A DNA stretch of 52,787 bases from Spongospora subterranea. Taxonomy: Eukaryota; Endomyxa; Phytomyxea; Plasmodiophorida; Plasmodiophoridae. The DNA is taken from positions 1 to 52,787 of the forward strand of contig OUQQ01000055.1 in assembly GCA_900404475.1 (NCBI GenBank), read 5' to 3'. Of this stretch, positions 22,111-33,957 are shown one piece after another. Every line of letters begins with the position of its first letter. Within the stretch, counting starts at the first letter, position 1. The position numbers and the translations under genes are program-made. Under the pieces are notes generated by a model. That model was not told the DNA's origin. It saw only the letters and a list, made by a program, of their open reading frames with translations, and searched no databases.

Positions 22111-22910
22111 TTATTTGGGTGTGCCTTCTTCGAAATGCGTTAGGTCTGCGATCAGTTTCTTCATCAATTCCTCGTGTTGAAAATGAAGTTCGACCTGCTC
22201 CGATCGGGTTTGGTGAATGGGAATCCAGTCAGGAAAAAAATCAGTGAACGCCCAGGACGTGGGCTGGTCTTTGACGGACGACGGCGGTGATTCGCGAACC
22301 ACTTCTATCACCCAATCCTTGCAGGCATGAAGACAACCCGCTGCTGATCCCATCATCAACGAGCTAGAATAGATCAAATATCAACCAATGAAGATATGTT
22401 CAAGGGTCCATAAATATACCATTGCCACGTCGATTTGACTGATCGTTGCATTGCTCCCAATAGAGCACCTGATATCAAACCAGAGAACGTGCTCTTCAAT
22501 ATTTCATTATCACATTGAGTTTGGTCCAGGCGATCTCTGAATAATAAAAAGACCCCGGCGCTGAGGCTGGCATTGAGACCTGTCCCTAATTGGCAATGCC
22601 ATAATCGATTGAGGTATGGTGATTTACAGGACGCCATTGGCTATATTACATGCAGATGGGCGAATAATATTCCCCCCGATAATGGCCTGGTATGATGCGG
22701 TGATGGAAGACGACAGTAGACCTAGCGCCATGGCCTTGGGCCATATGGGCTGTGTGTCTGGGACCATGAGCCCCAATCCTGCTTGGATTGACCGTTGGGG
22801 ATTAGGCCAGCCGAGTGCCAATGATGGTGTTGGCCGGCGTGTTGCCTGCCAATCCTGCAGACAATGTGCCAATAAACCCTGGTCTTAAAATGCCGCATAT
22901 AATGAGGAAC
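22111..22910 (-). CDS. Predicted mitochondrial inner-membrane protein, Tim17/Tim22-like (tentative)
   Basis: Glycine-rich hydrophobic segments follow one another: MALGLLSSSITASYQAIIGG, then across a spliced junction IIRPSAWTGLNASLSAGVFL, STFSGLISGALLGAMQRS, and after another intron SLMMGSAAGCLHACKDWVIE. Small-residue-rich helices spaced this way are typical of the Tim17/Tim22/Tim23 superfamily. The C-terminus (FPDWIPIHQTRSEQ...FEEGTPK) is soluble. The 5' end is unresolved: a second frame upstream reads GFIGTLSAGLAGNTPANTII, which also looks like a membrane helix and may be an earlier exon. The family call is tentative. Confidence 0.5.
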
Positions 22911-23055
22911 CGATATCAATCACATCTGGTGAACCCCAGTTCTACCAACCTCATTAACCTAAGTAGTTAAATGGGAATATAATTCTGTAAAAAACGGCTT
23001 TGAGGAGGAATCAGGATAGTCTGTATTGGGGGTTTGGCAATTAGATGGGGTTCGG

Positions 23056-23851
23056 TTAAAGCTTGCTCATAAATTGCCGATACTGCTCTGCAGCTTCAAC
23101 GACCGTCGGTATGAAATGGCCAGCGGGATGGCGATAAATATCTGGATCAGCAAACATTCGGGCGAGGCCCTCACTTTTATCTGCAGGAACTGTTTCGTCA
23201 GATTGTCCAATAATGTGCAGAGTCGGGATGATAATCTGGGATTGAGGCAGTTGCGGGATAGCAGGATCACGAGGAAGGAATCCACCACAGAATATCCCGA
23301 ATTTCATATGCCATGGTTGTGCTAGTTGACCGCTATTGACCTCTTGTTGTTGCAAGGCGCAAAGAACATAAAGCATGGAGGCTCCTTGTGAAAATCCAAA
23401 CAGGCCATCAAATGGCCCATTGTTGACTATGTAATTTCTAATGTAGGCGACGCTATCCTTTATAGATCAGACAATTTATCAGGTGCCAGTATGGCTGGAT
23501 AAAACCCCCAATGTACCTTCCACCCTTCATATTCCTTGGTCTCAGCATCAAATCTCCACCATGTATAGCCTGGGGAGCTTTCTAAGCCAATAAAACCAAT
23601 CAGCAATTAGTGCCTTGACACGACAATTCGGTGTGATATGAGAACCCGTTTGATCTGCGGTGGAAGGAGTCAATTGAAGTGGAGCCTGGATATACTCCAA
23701 ATCGGCAAATCTCTTCAACACACGACTGTACAGAAGCAAATTAGATTTGAGAGGGATCATCATCAGCCAATATATAACACCGAAGGCCACCGGTCTTCCC
23801 CTGGAAATTGGACGCGTTCTGACCAAAACCGTGAAGGCAAAGGATCCGCAT
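23056..23851 (-). CDS. FSH1-type serine hydrolase (alpha/beta hydrolase)
   Basis: Small alpha/beta hydrolases of the FSH1/OVCA2 family, presumed esterases with mostly unknown substrates. The start is MRILCLHGFGQNASNFQGKT; an intron after GGLR joins RVLKRFADLEYIQAPLQLTP. Later exons give TWWRFDAETKEYEGW and GPFDGLFGFSQGASMLYVLC, where G-F-S-Q-G is the nucleophile elbow. The acid is in IGQSDETVPADKSEGL and the catalytic His in YRHPAGHFIP. It ends FMSKL. The full triad is present and the length (about 230 residues) is normal for the family. Confidence 0.92.
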
Positions 23852-24053
23852 GATCGTACGATGACGAGATAATTATTATAGAACAGACCTGATCCGGTTT
23901 AATATCCGTGGAAGGTATTTAATTAATGATCGATGATATGTTCATACTGATAGGAGACCATGATTTATCACTACAAACGGTCGTTGATTGCACTTCCGAT
24001 AAGTTTAAGTGACACCGATTTCAGGATTGTACCGCAAAAATATTATATATCGA

Positions 24054-25003
24054 CTATTCGCCAAGCTCGGCCATAAAAGATCCATATGCGCTTTCAACTG
24101 ATTCAACAGGCGCCCTTGTAATAGGGGGAACAGGTTGACTGAAATCTCCAAGTACGGGGGCGTTGGATCTGGGCACAGGAACTAGTTTTCTGCGTTTAGG
24201 AAGGATGTTTGCTACGGCTTGCCTTCGAGAACCCAACATCATATTTGTTGGGAGGAACTCTGTACCTGCGACAGATGCTGGTGCAGATATTGTTGCTGAT
24301 TGGCGAGGCATTGGCGGCGGACGAAAATGTTGCCGATCCTGTGCGGGTTGGAATGGTCTAACGACCGGTGCAGTTTGTGGCAAGACCCCTTGGTGAAAAT
24401 AAGGGATGGACTGAGGTTGGGGCAACGGCTGTGTGGGAATCCAAGGAGGAACAACATGAGGTCGAGGGGGAGCAAGATTTGGAGGGGCAACTGGTATTCC
24501 GTCATCGTCAACAGTTGCTGCATTTCGCTCCTCCATTGGTACAGCTTGTGTGGTAGCATCATAATCTTGCCGAATCGCCGATGATTCGTCTGGGGTTATT
24601 GCCGATGATGACGAGGGTTTGGCTACAGGTTTTCCCAGTAGCTTAGTCAACCCCTTTACCACCACACCCTTCTCTAGTTCCTTTCGTTTTTCAGCCAACA
24701 CGCGTTTCTGATCGGATATATGATGGATCTCGAGCATTCTTTTCTTAACGGCTATCATTTTCGCATCTGCCGTTCCTTGTCTTTCCGCCATCTGAATTCT
24801 TTTGATATCCATGAGCAATTTGTCGGGATCCTTTGCCATCATCGTCGCAGATCGTGCCTTGACACGATCCTCCACGTTCTTTCTTTGTTGTTTCTTCTTC
24901 TCCTTCTTCCTATTCACGGCATCTAGAGTAATTACAGAGCCTGACCAGATTCCCAAGCAATATCCAACCTCCATTGCTCCATTGGGTTGTCTCCCTTCCC
25001 CAT
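24054..25003 (-). CDS. WBP11: WW-domain-binding protein 11-like splicing factor
   Basis: WBP11 is a nuclear pre-mRNA splicing factor that binds WW domains through proline motifs. The first exon MGKETTQWSNG joins through a 46-nt intron to DAVNRKKEKKKQQRKN, the conserved Wbp11 opening. Then come MMAKDPDKLLMDIKRIQMAE and a helical KKRMLEIHHISDQKRVLAEK region. The C-terminal half is low-complexity and Pro-rich (PPNLAPPRPHVVPPWIPTQP), as expected for WW binding. It contains a basic PKRRK motif near the end and stops at MAELGE. The length of about 305 residues is shorter than human WBP11 (about 640). Confidence 0.85.
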
Positions 25004-25630
25004 TGCGCTATAACAGATGATCACCCCTCGGGCCAACCGATCTCACCGCCGATATTGAAGTCGTTGACCTTTGTGCAGTCGCCGATCACCCAAATGATCA
25101 ACCAGTACAAATGTCCGCACCGGACCAATCATCCTGAAATTGAATCAAACACGATCGGGGTTGCAATGTAGGGTTCTGTTAAAAACTGATGATGCCTTGG
25201 TTGTCATATTTTCAACTGTATTGGCTTTCGAAGATGACGATGAAGACACAATATTGACAGAGATTCCGACCTGATTTCACGATAAAACGGATTTTCAATT
25301 TTGTATGTACTGATCATCAGAAATCAAGTCAAATGTTAAGGCACACCATGACACTTGCAAAACCACAGCTCGGTCACAAATTCACGTGTGTGAACGACTC
25401 CCGAGGTTCATTTACATGGTCAACTGCGAGATATCCTCGAACTGTTCAGCGATAGTGATTCAGTGACGGGGGGGGGGGGGCCGAACAGGTGTAGGTCATC
25501 GTCATGTACACTACCGGTGCGCTATTAGCCGCTTATCTACAGTGTACAAGGTCATACTGCACCATTGGCGAGGGTTTACTATACACTTCGGGCACATTCT
25601 CCATTATCTCGTCAATAAGCTGGTTCTAAT
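25004..25630. other. Divergent promoter region of WBP11 and RXT3
   Basis: About 630 bp with no gene seen. It contains a run of 13 G at 25468-25480. Confidence 0.5.
25468..25480 (+). repeat. Poly-G tract (13 G)
   Basis: An uninterrupted run of 13 guanines about 150 bp upstream of the RXT3 start. Homopolymer length may be a sequencing artefact. Confidence 0.9.
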
Positions 25631-26834
25631 ATGGCAGAGGTAGCTTATCAATCCTTGGAGAATCCACCGAACCCGGCTCCTTCTCCTGAGATTTTCAGTG
25701 ATGATATGGAGAATTCGACTGCAAAGCGACGGAAGATTGACACAATTGCTTCGACGTCGCAATGCGAGATTATGGAGCCTGAACCTGAAGGCCTACCATC
25801 AGACGATAATGCACCCCCAGTCGCATCTATACTCTATATTCCTGGTACTGCTCTTCCAAAACTGGGAAAATATGTGAATCACGTCATCGAAGTTCGCATC
25901 GCTGCCAAACATCTAACTACTCGCAACAAGGAAGTCTCCACTCGGCAGATCTGGGGAACTGATATTTATACCGATGATTCTGACGTGGTCGCCATTTGTC
26001 AACACACAGGAAAGGTCTTGTTGAGGCCAACCATTTCCATTAAATCTCCAGGGATATCCGCTTTTTTTCGGGTCTTGCCACCGCAAAGCGATTTCATCGG
26101 GCAATTTCGATATAAATTGCAATCCAGGAATTGGATACCACGTTATCATAAAACATGTTTACAAATGCTTAAAACTGCACCGATCATTGTAAGCTCCAGT
26201 GCCCCCGGCTCCCATGATTTATCTGACTGTACTTGTCATCTCCAGCATGCTGATAAATTAGACCCGCGATCGCCAGGGAATCAACTCAAAGTGCCAAAGA
26301 GCGTTGCTGGTGCAGGGCCTACCCGTCGTCCATATGCCAAGCGCAGGTAATCAGGGACATTTTGCATACGGTGTGTGTTTAGCTTCTGTTAGGTTTGCCC
26401 CTGATATCACGATTATGTTTAACTCCTGGAACGAACCTTGTCTAAAATATTGTCTTGGGCTGGTCTCTGATCGAGGGATGAGTCCAGATCGATGGACTAG
26501 GTCAGGAGGGTTTCTCGTAGTAGTTTGATTTTGACAATCCTGTTGCAGTACTCGATTACGTCGAGAAGTACTTTATCTCAATGCAGATGGAGTTCAGTAT
26601 GAACTTATGCATGATGGAGATGATGGCCATCATGATTTATACCGGTGGTCTCGATGCGTCAAGTATCTCGAAAGCTCGAATAGGAGAGTTCCAATCCCCG
26701 ATGAGTGTGCCGAAGTTGTACAAAGGGATATCGATTGGGAGGAAATCGAGTGGGGCTTGGACAGCGTAAATATTCGCCGGAACAAATACATTGTGAAGAC
26801 AATTCAGTTTTTACCCATGACAGCTCAAAATTAA
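25631..26834 (+). CDS. RXT3: RXT3-like subunit of the Rpd3L histone deacetylase complex
   Basis: RXT3 is a subunit of the large Rpd3 deacetylase complex in fungi. The N-terminus is disordered with a basic AKRRK motif. The conserved domain contains VNHVIEVRIAAKHLTTRNKE and RQIWGTDIYTDDSDVVAICQ, the best-known RXT3 signature (R-x-x-W-G-T-D-x-Y-T-D-D-S-D-V-V). Introns join KRR to FAPDITIMFNSWNEPCLKY, and then through a 48-nt intron to STRLRREVLYLNADGVQYEL, finishing with DIDWEEIEWGLDSVNIRRNK and FLPMTAQN. The length is about 360 residues. An AATAAA follows five bases after the stop. Confidence 0.88.
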
Positions 26835-26838
26835 CACG

Positions 26839-26844
26839 AATAAA
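26839..26844 (+). promoter_or_regulatory. Putative polyadenylation signal AATAAA of RXT3
   Basis: It starts 5 nt after the RXT3 stop; the convergent gene ends 31 bp further on. Confidence 0.4.
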
Positions 26845-26874
26845 GTTCGAGGCGGTTTTATTGAGAAATTCAAT

Positions 26875-28421
26875 TCAATGAAGTGTCTGTTTCTCACTTA
26901 ATCGCCGCGACCGTCGAACGCTTGTCAAGTCTTTATTGACCATAGGTGCCCCATCATCCAATGGATCAACATTTTCGCGTTGAATAGTTTGTACTTTTGC
27001 AGGACGCAATGGCGTTAAATGAACGTTAGGCTTAAACTCGTATTGGCATTCAGCTAAAACCGCATCAGCTTCCTCTGCAGTTTGCCCGTGATCCAGCCGT
27101 CGAAATGTTCTTCTTACTGGAGAAGCGACATCGAGGCGACCTCCCCTGCCAACATTTTCAATAACGATTGCAGTTCCAGTCGGCTTCGGTTTCGATGATG
27201 AAGCGATGTCGGATTGAGAGATTGGGAAAGCTAATTTCCCTTCAAGCTGCTGTGTCAACTCTGTAATCGGTGTAATTGCATGCTCTGGCTTGATCCGAAC
27301 TGCACGGTAGCTTGGTTGTGTTGCCGGCTGTTTTGTTTGCGAATTCAATGATTGAGCATTGCTGAAGGCAGTGGATGGAGCAACGAAATCGTCAAGAATA
27401 TCATCGATATCACGAGCTAAGGAGGGAACAGAATCATGGTCATTCAATCGGCGAATGGCATACTGATCAGTATTCTGTTGTTCGCAATTGAATGAGGTCT
27501 CTTGCTTCACAAATTTTGTAACGATTGGCAGAGGCGGTTGCTCAATGTATGCTTTTTCAAGCATCGCTGAAAGTTGAACAATAGGCACTGACGTTGGTGA
27601 CGGGGTATCCTGCTCTTCATAACGCTGGCTTGGAATCTGTTTGAGCAGTGATAATTTCCCAGCACGTGGAGTTCCAAAATTGGTTTGGCAGCGATCGTCA
27701 TTCGTTGCTTCTGAATCATCTTCGTGGCGCAGCTTTGATTGCAGCTTCTTCGTGATTGGCGTTAAAACCGGGGTCGCCTCCCTGGGTTCAAGCTGCGAAG
27801 TGTTGTTATCGGGTGGAACTAGCAGATCACTGATGGTGCCGCCACATTCAAGGTACAGGTTTTTCAATGCCTGATTGATGGCATCAACTGGTTGGGCCTT
27901 GAAGATTGTTGCCTAAAACAAGTTGGTTACTTTCCAGACAATTGCAAGCTCTTTCAACGCACCTGTTGCAGATATGACGCCGCACGTTCCAGTTGCCCTT
28001 TTCTCTGAGCCAGAGATGACAAACGGCACCATATATCTGAGCGTTTTCGGAGCGTTGGGCCAGCTAAACCGCTGAGCGCCTGCAGTAACGCATCTTCAGC
28101 TTCCTCTGTGTTGCTCGAGCTCTCTCCTGAGAGGATTTTTTCCACAGCCGTTAACTGAAGCTCTTTTTCATTGGCAGACGCTTTCAAGCGCTGCTGCAAA
28201 TTCTGAACTTTCTCTGCCGCCGCTTGAACCTTCACCATCACGTCATTATGGGATTGCAACTAACGAGATAAAATTTTAACCTTCAGACGTTGTGGAGAAG
28301 AAAACGTTCTGGCCTGAGTACGGGAGGGCTCGGCCGGAGTGTCTACGTGGCCACCCTTGAACGAAGGAACGGGAGGCAGCGATGACAATGCGTTTGGAAC
28401 CTTGGCTGGGAACCGCGACAT
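26875..28421 (-). CDS. CKAP2-like or other mitotic/cytoskeletal protein (tentative)
   Basis: Start MSRFPAKVPNALSSLPPVPS at 28421. A second exon is a short coiled coil (VQAAAEKVQNLQQRLKASAN), joined through an intron to ATIFKAQPVDAINQALKNLY. The rest is disordered and Ser/Thr/Pro-rich with several SP/TP sites. It ends with SPVRRTFRRL, ECQYEFKPNVHLTPLRP and SVRRSRRLSEKQ. The pairing of short SPVRR/VRRSRRL motifs with an xFxPN stretch recalls the CKAP2 family of spindle-associated proteins, but this is a weak call. RENVDP near the end resembles a KEN-type degron. The first intron as I read it would be only 21 nt. Confidence 0.5.
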
Positions 28422-28561
28422 GTTGAAGAGGGAATTTAACTCGCTGATAATAATCAAAAGTGTGGATTGATTATCAAGAGCAATGATAATGGGCCACTGC
28501 CTCTTCTCAGGTCTATCGGGTGGAGAACGGCGGAACCCTATGTCGGTCTTGGCCAACACGG

Positions 28562-28581
28562 TAATGTACAATTGTACATTA
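28562..28581. repeat. Perfect 20-bp palindrome
   Basis: TAATGTACAA is followed directly by its reverse complement TTGTACATTA. It lies 141 bp upstream of the CKAP2-like start and just beyond the GPx stop, so it could serve as a regulatory site for the former or as a 3' signal for the latter. Confidence 0.85.
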
Positions 28582-28682
28582 GTTACTGGTGAAGGGTTGC
28601 ACATGTGAACACTGCTTTCCTGTGTTTTCTGACGCTCGCATGCGGTTTGCCGATGACATCGGTAAGCAAAGAGCAATGTGTA

Positions 28683-29569
28683 TTACAGTTCTCCTTTGCG
28701 AGCATGGGAAGAAAGCTCGTCCACGATCTGGCTCTCAATAGCATCGTAATCCGGGTCGTCAAATCTGGCTATTGGTATGCCAAGTCTGTTAACAAGCCAC
28801 TATGGAACCACAATCGGTCAACTTCTTAATCGTGCCGTGTAGTACACATACGATTCCGTGAAAATTCCATATTACATCTCCAGGGAAGTACGATTTCAAG
28901 ACCCTAAAAATTTCCCCGGTTTTCGCTCCATTCACGTCAGCCTACATCAACCCGGTCATTTGATAGAATTCATTCAAACTGGTAGCTCTACTTTTGAAAA
29001 TACTGGAAAACTACCCTGATACTGGCTTTGAATATATTCTTGAACAACATGACTAGGATTGGGTTCTTGCGCGCCGAACTGGTTACATGGAAATGCAAAT
29101 ATAGTGAATCCTTTTCCTTGTTCAGATTATGAAATTGATTTATTCAAATTACCTTGTTCGCCGTATTTTTCATGTAGACGAACTAGATTTTTGTAAGATG
29201 TGTCAGTAAAACCGCACTCACTTGCGACATTTATTATCAAGACAACCTTCAAAACAGTTATTTATTTCCAGTTATTGCGATTATGGTACTCACCTGTCCT
29301 CCATAGTCACTTAGTTCTACTATTTTTCCATCAGCCAGCGTTGCAGACAAATCAAATAGGGTTTTCAAACCCAGTTGAGGATTCCCAGTGTCCACTGAAC
29401 GGGTTGCTTCGACTCGCCATTTGAGGACCTGATTAGCCACTAAACCAAGCAGCTTTTTTGTATGGAATATGGATTCAGAACTACATCCCGCAGCCAGAAC
29501 AAATAAAAATGTCAGAAGACACGTCATTGTAGTTTTCATTTTGGCGAACACCGATATACAACTATTCAC
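28683..29569 (-). CDS. Glutathione peroxidase with secretion signal (cysteine type)
   Basis: Thiol peroxidase of the GPx family that reduces hydroperoxides. MKTTMTCLLTFLFVLAAGC (from ATG 29539; an in-frame ATG lies at 29569) is a typical signal peptide. Exons join as LFDLSATLADGKIVELSDYG-GQ, then VVLIINVASECGFTDTSYKN, GKGFTIFAFPCNQFGAQEPN, ADVNGAKTGEIFRVLKSYFP and the end VDELSSHARKGEL. The peroxidatic residue in NVASECG is TGC cysteine, not selenocysteine. The Gln of FPCNQFGAQEP and the Trp-Asn of VIWNFHG complete the catalytic tetrad. The resolving-Cys region is the FPCNQFG segment. Secretion is inferred from the leader. Confidence 0.92.
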
Positions 29570-29690
29570 AGCTTAATATACTATGCGCGCAACCCCTTGG
29601 TTGTACTGTACCGAAGAAAAACAGACGGTGTATTTTCTTATGAGGCCGTTTTTGATGGTAAATATGGTGATATGAAGTGATAAATTATAA

Positions 29691-30674
29691 CTAAGTGAGG
29701 TCAACGTCTCCTACTTCCGATGTAGCTTTGTGAATGGATTTCTTGATCTGCAATAAAATGCTCGTTTTCCATGCATCCAGCTTACTTATGTTGTCAAACT
29801 ACATACCTGTCAGTTTTCAAACTATGCATCTAACAGACCCTTACATCGAATACGGCGTCTTGAAACTTTTCAATATCGCCTTGAGCGATTGCTTCACATA
29901 ACTGCTCGCAAAACTTGCATTCCCGGCTCGTTTCAAACGCAGCATACGCGTTCTTATAGCGTGTTATAGCTTCATCGGCACCAGATAGACCTGAGCTCCC
30001 AGACGCAGATAATGCCAGGTGGCAAAGGATTGCTTGGAAATAATATGTTTTCGCTGACCACTGCAGCAGCTTATTATCAAGCGACGCAGTTGCAACATCT
30101 TCGTATATAACAATCGCGCGGCGGTAATCTTCAACCGTGGCAGAAAGATTTGCGACCAGAATAAGACATTGATTTCCAGAAGTAGTCTGATCTTCAGCCG
30201 TATAACAATCAGCGGCCTGAGAATAAGCCTCAATTGCGCCCTTGACATCATGTTCTTCTTCACAAAGCTCTCCTATCTCTTTATATATTTTGGCAGCTGA
30301 AGCAAGTTGGTTTGCTTCTGTGTGCATGATAGTAGCGATTTTAAACAATCGAATTGCCTCACTTGGCGATGTCTTTTTGTAGCATTTTGCTGCGTCGATA
30401 TAACAATTCCTTGATTTGGTAGAGTCATCCGCCTCTTTATATGCACTGGCTGCAAGAAGATAGGTCTCGGCTGCCTCTTTCACTATTGGCAAATGCATCA
30501 GATGACCGAGATTCAAAAGTTCAGAAAATACACACGTAGTTTGGCGAGTTTATATTGGCCGGCAGCTTTTTCGAATAGCTCGGCACCTTCGTCAACTTTT
30601 TTGAATAAGCCTAAAAACCCAGGCTTCATTTTCTGGTGCGCTTCCGCGACCAGCTCTGCAGCTCTCTCTGCCAT
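29691..30674 (-). CDS. SEC17: Alpha-SNAP / Sec17
   Basis: Adaptor that recruits NSF to SNARE complexes for disassembly after membrane fusion. Start MAERAAELVAEAHQKMKPGF. A 53-nt intron joins AKL to LKEAAETYLLAASAYKEADD. The large exon carries the TPR-like helical array: CYIDAAKCYKKTSPSEAIRL, IYKEIGELCEEEHDVKGAIE, YSQAADCYTAEDQTTSGNQC and ECKFCEQLCEAIAQGDIEKF. A final exon gives FDNISKLDAWKTSILLQIKK, the conserved C-terminal Leu-containing tail that stimulates NSF. The length is about 290 residues, as expected. It is alpha rather than gamma SNAP by the SPSEAI and DAWKTSILL patterns. Confidence 0.95.
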
Positions 30675-31149
30675 GTCGTACTCTGTCAGAAATGATAAAG
30701 CCGGTCAAGTTGAAGGCGATAATATACCGTAAGGCGAAGGGTGTGTGTACATTACTGCAGCTGTGGTAGGTGGTGGTAGGTTGTGCAGACGATCACCGGT
30801 TGAGAGGCGTCATCAAACCTAGAGAAAATATTCCAAAAAAGTGGATCCGACAGCCGCTCTCTCGGCAACACGTGAGCTTTAGTTTTAAGCTATGGTCAAC
30901 CGCCGATTACGCCTTGATTTAACATCGGGAAGGAGTCCAACGTAGATAACATCGTGGAGCATGGATAAAGGTAATGTGGAAAGTTCAAGCACGACAAGCG
31001 AAACAAAGATGAAATCAAACTGATAATGAAACAAATGAACATCAAGATGATATTGCATATATGGCAAGTTACAGTACATGTTTGAAAAATCCAATAATAC
31101 CCATTTACTGCATGTATTAATTGCATAGATCGGTACAACACAAACACAA
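30675..31149. other. Intergenic, no gene seen
   Basis: About 475 bp between the SNAP start and the TPI stop. It holds a small GTGG-rich simple repeat near 30760-30785 and AT-rich sequence, but no supported gene. Confidence 0.5.
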
Positions 31150-32240
<1,091 letters not shown>

Positions 32241-32919
32241 GGCTTCAGACGACGATAATGAGCGAAAACGGAGCTGAAGAGAAATTTGACGACTGGACTG
32301 TTGGCGACAACACCCTCGAATATGGAATAATGACAGTCCGGTTCGGATGTACATATCAATACGCCTTAGTCATTCTCCGCACTGTCTTTACCCTTTCGTT
32401 CTCCTCCCCATCCTTTCAACTTCCTACTTTTAACCAATTTATGGAAATCGACATTGCTGAGAAATAAACTACTGATCTGTTCATGGTCAGCTCAAGACGC
32501 AGTTTGATCATCAACCGGCTTCCAGACGAGCTTTCTCCACTATTGATTTTTTTTGGTTGATGAAAATTCGAATCGGCACCAATGAGATGTTATCATGCCA
32601 TTGGCGAGCGAATACATGGTCTTTGAGTTCCAAAGGACGACGGTTCGCCAATAGATGTTCTTGATGATTATTCCCCTCACCCTAATTGTGCAGTTGTGGC
32701 TGCGCAGAGTCATATCGGCCACTTGTGATAAGTTACACATCTGACAGAGCGCACCATTTGTACGGTACTGTCAACCTCATCTGACCACTTAAAGTGGCTT
32801 AAGAAATGACAAATTGAATGACCGCCCTGGAATTGTCATCGGTCGAAACACGTCAATAGCTGCAGCGGCCAGCCCATAACTTGGACATTCGGTGATTGCT
32901 GTTCCCATTGCTTTGCAGC
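32241..32919. other. Divergent promoter region of TPI and EI24
   Basis: About 680 bp; only short frames, none recognised. Confidence 0.5.
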
Positions 32920-33891
32920 ATGGATAACGGCGACACCACATTGCAACATGTCCCAGTCCAGAAATCCTTTGTTTCAGGCCTGATCGATGCCCTGTCATTC
33001 CATAATGTTGCTATATTTCTGTTTGTATCACGAACTGTTAGGAAAAATATGCTGCAATGCGCTGCGCTGAACATTCTGATATTTGTCGGATCGATAATGC
33101 TAATGGATAACCTAATAATGCCAATCATTCGGGGTGGATTGGGTCAAGTGCCATCGGGAGGTTTCATCATCCCCCTAATCGAAAAATTCTATTGCATCGT
33201 AAGCCTATACTTTTTAGATCTGTTCTGATCTTTAATATGTTTCAACAGTTCTGGATATGGCCTGTCTACTACCTGAGCTTCCTGTTTAATTCGATTTGGT
33301 ATCAATCGATTGCAGAAATGGTTTTCGCCATACGAGGGGTGCCAGCAGTCAAACCTGGAACCTCCCTAAATTCGTTCGCCAATGAAGCTTTTCGAGTATT
33401 ATTACTGGGATGTGTATTTTCAGTGGTGTTATTGCTTTCATTCCTTCCAATGCTTGGCCGCTTCATTTGGCTAATTGCTCTAACCTGGCTGTATTCATTT
33501 TACATGTGGGAATATAAATGGACTCTACAAGGATGGAGCATAGAGTCGCGGGTTACCTTTTTTCAAAGGTAATCATCGGTTTTGTAAAACAAAATAATAA
33601 GTGACCCCTTTCGGTGGCAGGAGGTGGCCTTACTTTCTTGGATTTGGGTTCCCGGCTATGTTTGTAACTGTTATTTGGCCAAGCTTCATCACACATGGCT
33701 TTATAGCGTTTATATTTCCATGTTTCATCATACTGGCGATTATCGCGCCAACACCAAGACCAGCCAATTTTCCACGTGATGGCCTACCGATTTTCATGCC
33801 CTCTGTGTTACTAGCATCAAAGCTTCTGAAAGCTGTACAGCAGAAAATTAACCAAGATTTAACGCCACGTAATAGGTGTAGATTCACATGA
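32920..33891 (+). CDS. EI24: EI24 / PIG8-like ER membrane protein
   Basis: Multi-pass ER membrane protein of the EI24 family, linked in animals to autophagy and p53-induced death. Start MDNGDTTLQHVPVQKSFVSG. Introns join FYCI to FWIWPVYYLSFLFNSIWYQS and FFQR to RWPYFLGFGFPAMFVTVIWP. Four to six hydrophobic segments are clear (for example NILIFVGSIMLMDNLIMPII, AFRVLLLGCVFSVVLLLSFL, FIFPCFIILAIIAPTPR). The block AEMVFAIRG and the WSIESRVTFFQRRWPYFLGF segment match the conserved W-x-x-E-x-R...F-x-G-F-G core. The length is about 280 residues. It converges on the next gene with 66 bp between stops. Confidence 0.85.
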
Positions 33892-33957
33892 AATGGTCGC
33901 TTGCCGAGATAATGATCAATTCGATAAATGTATATTTTTTGTTTATATTCAATATGG

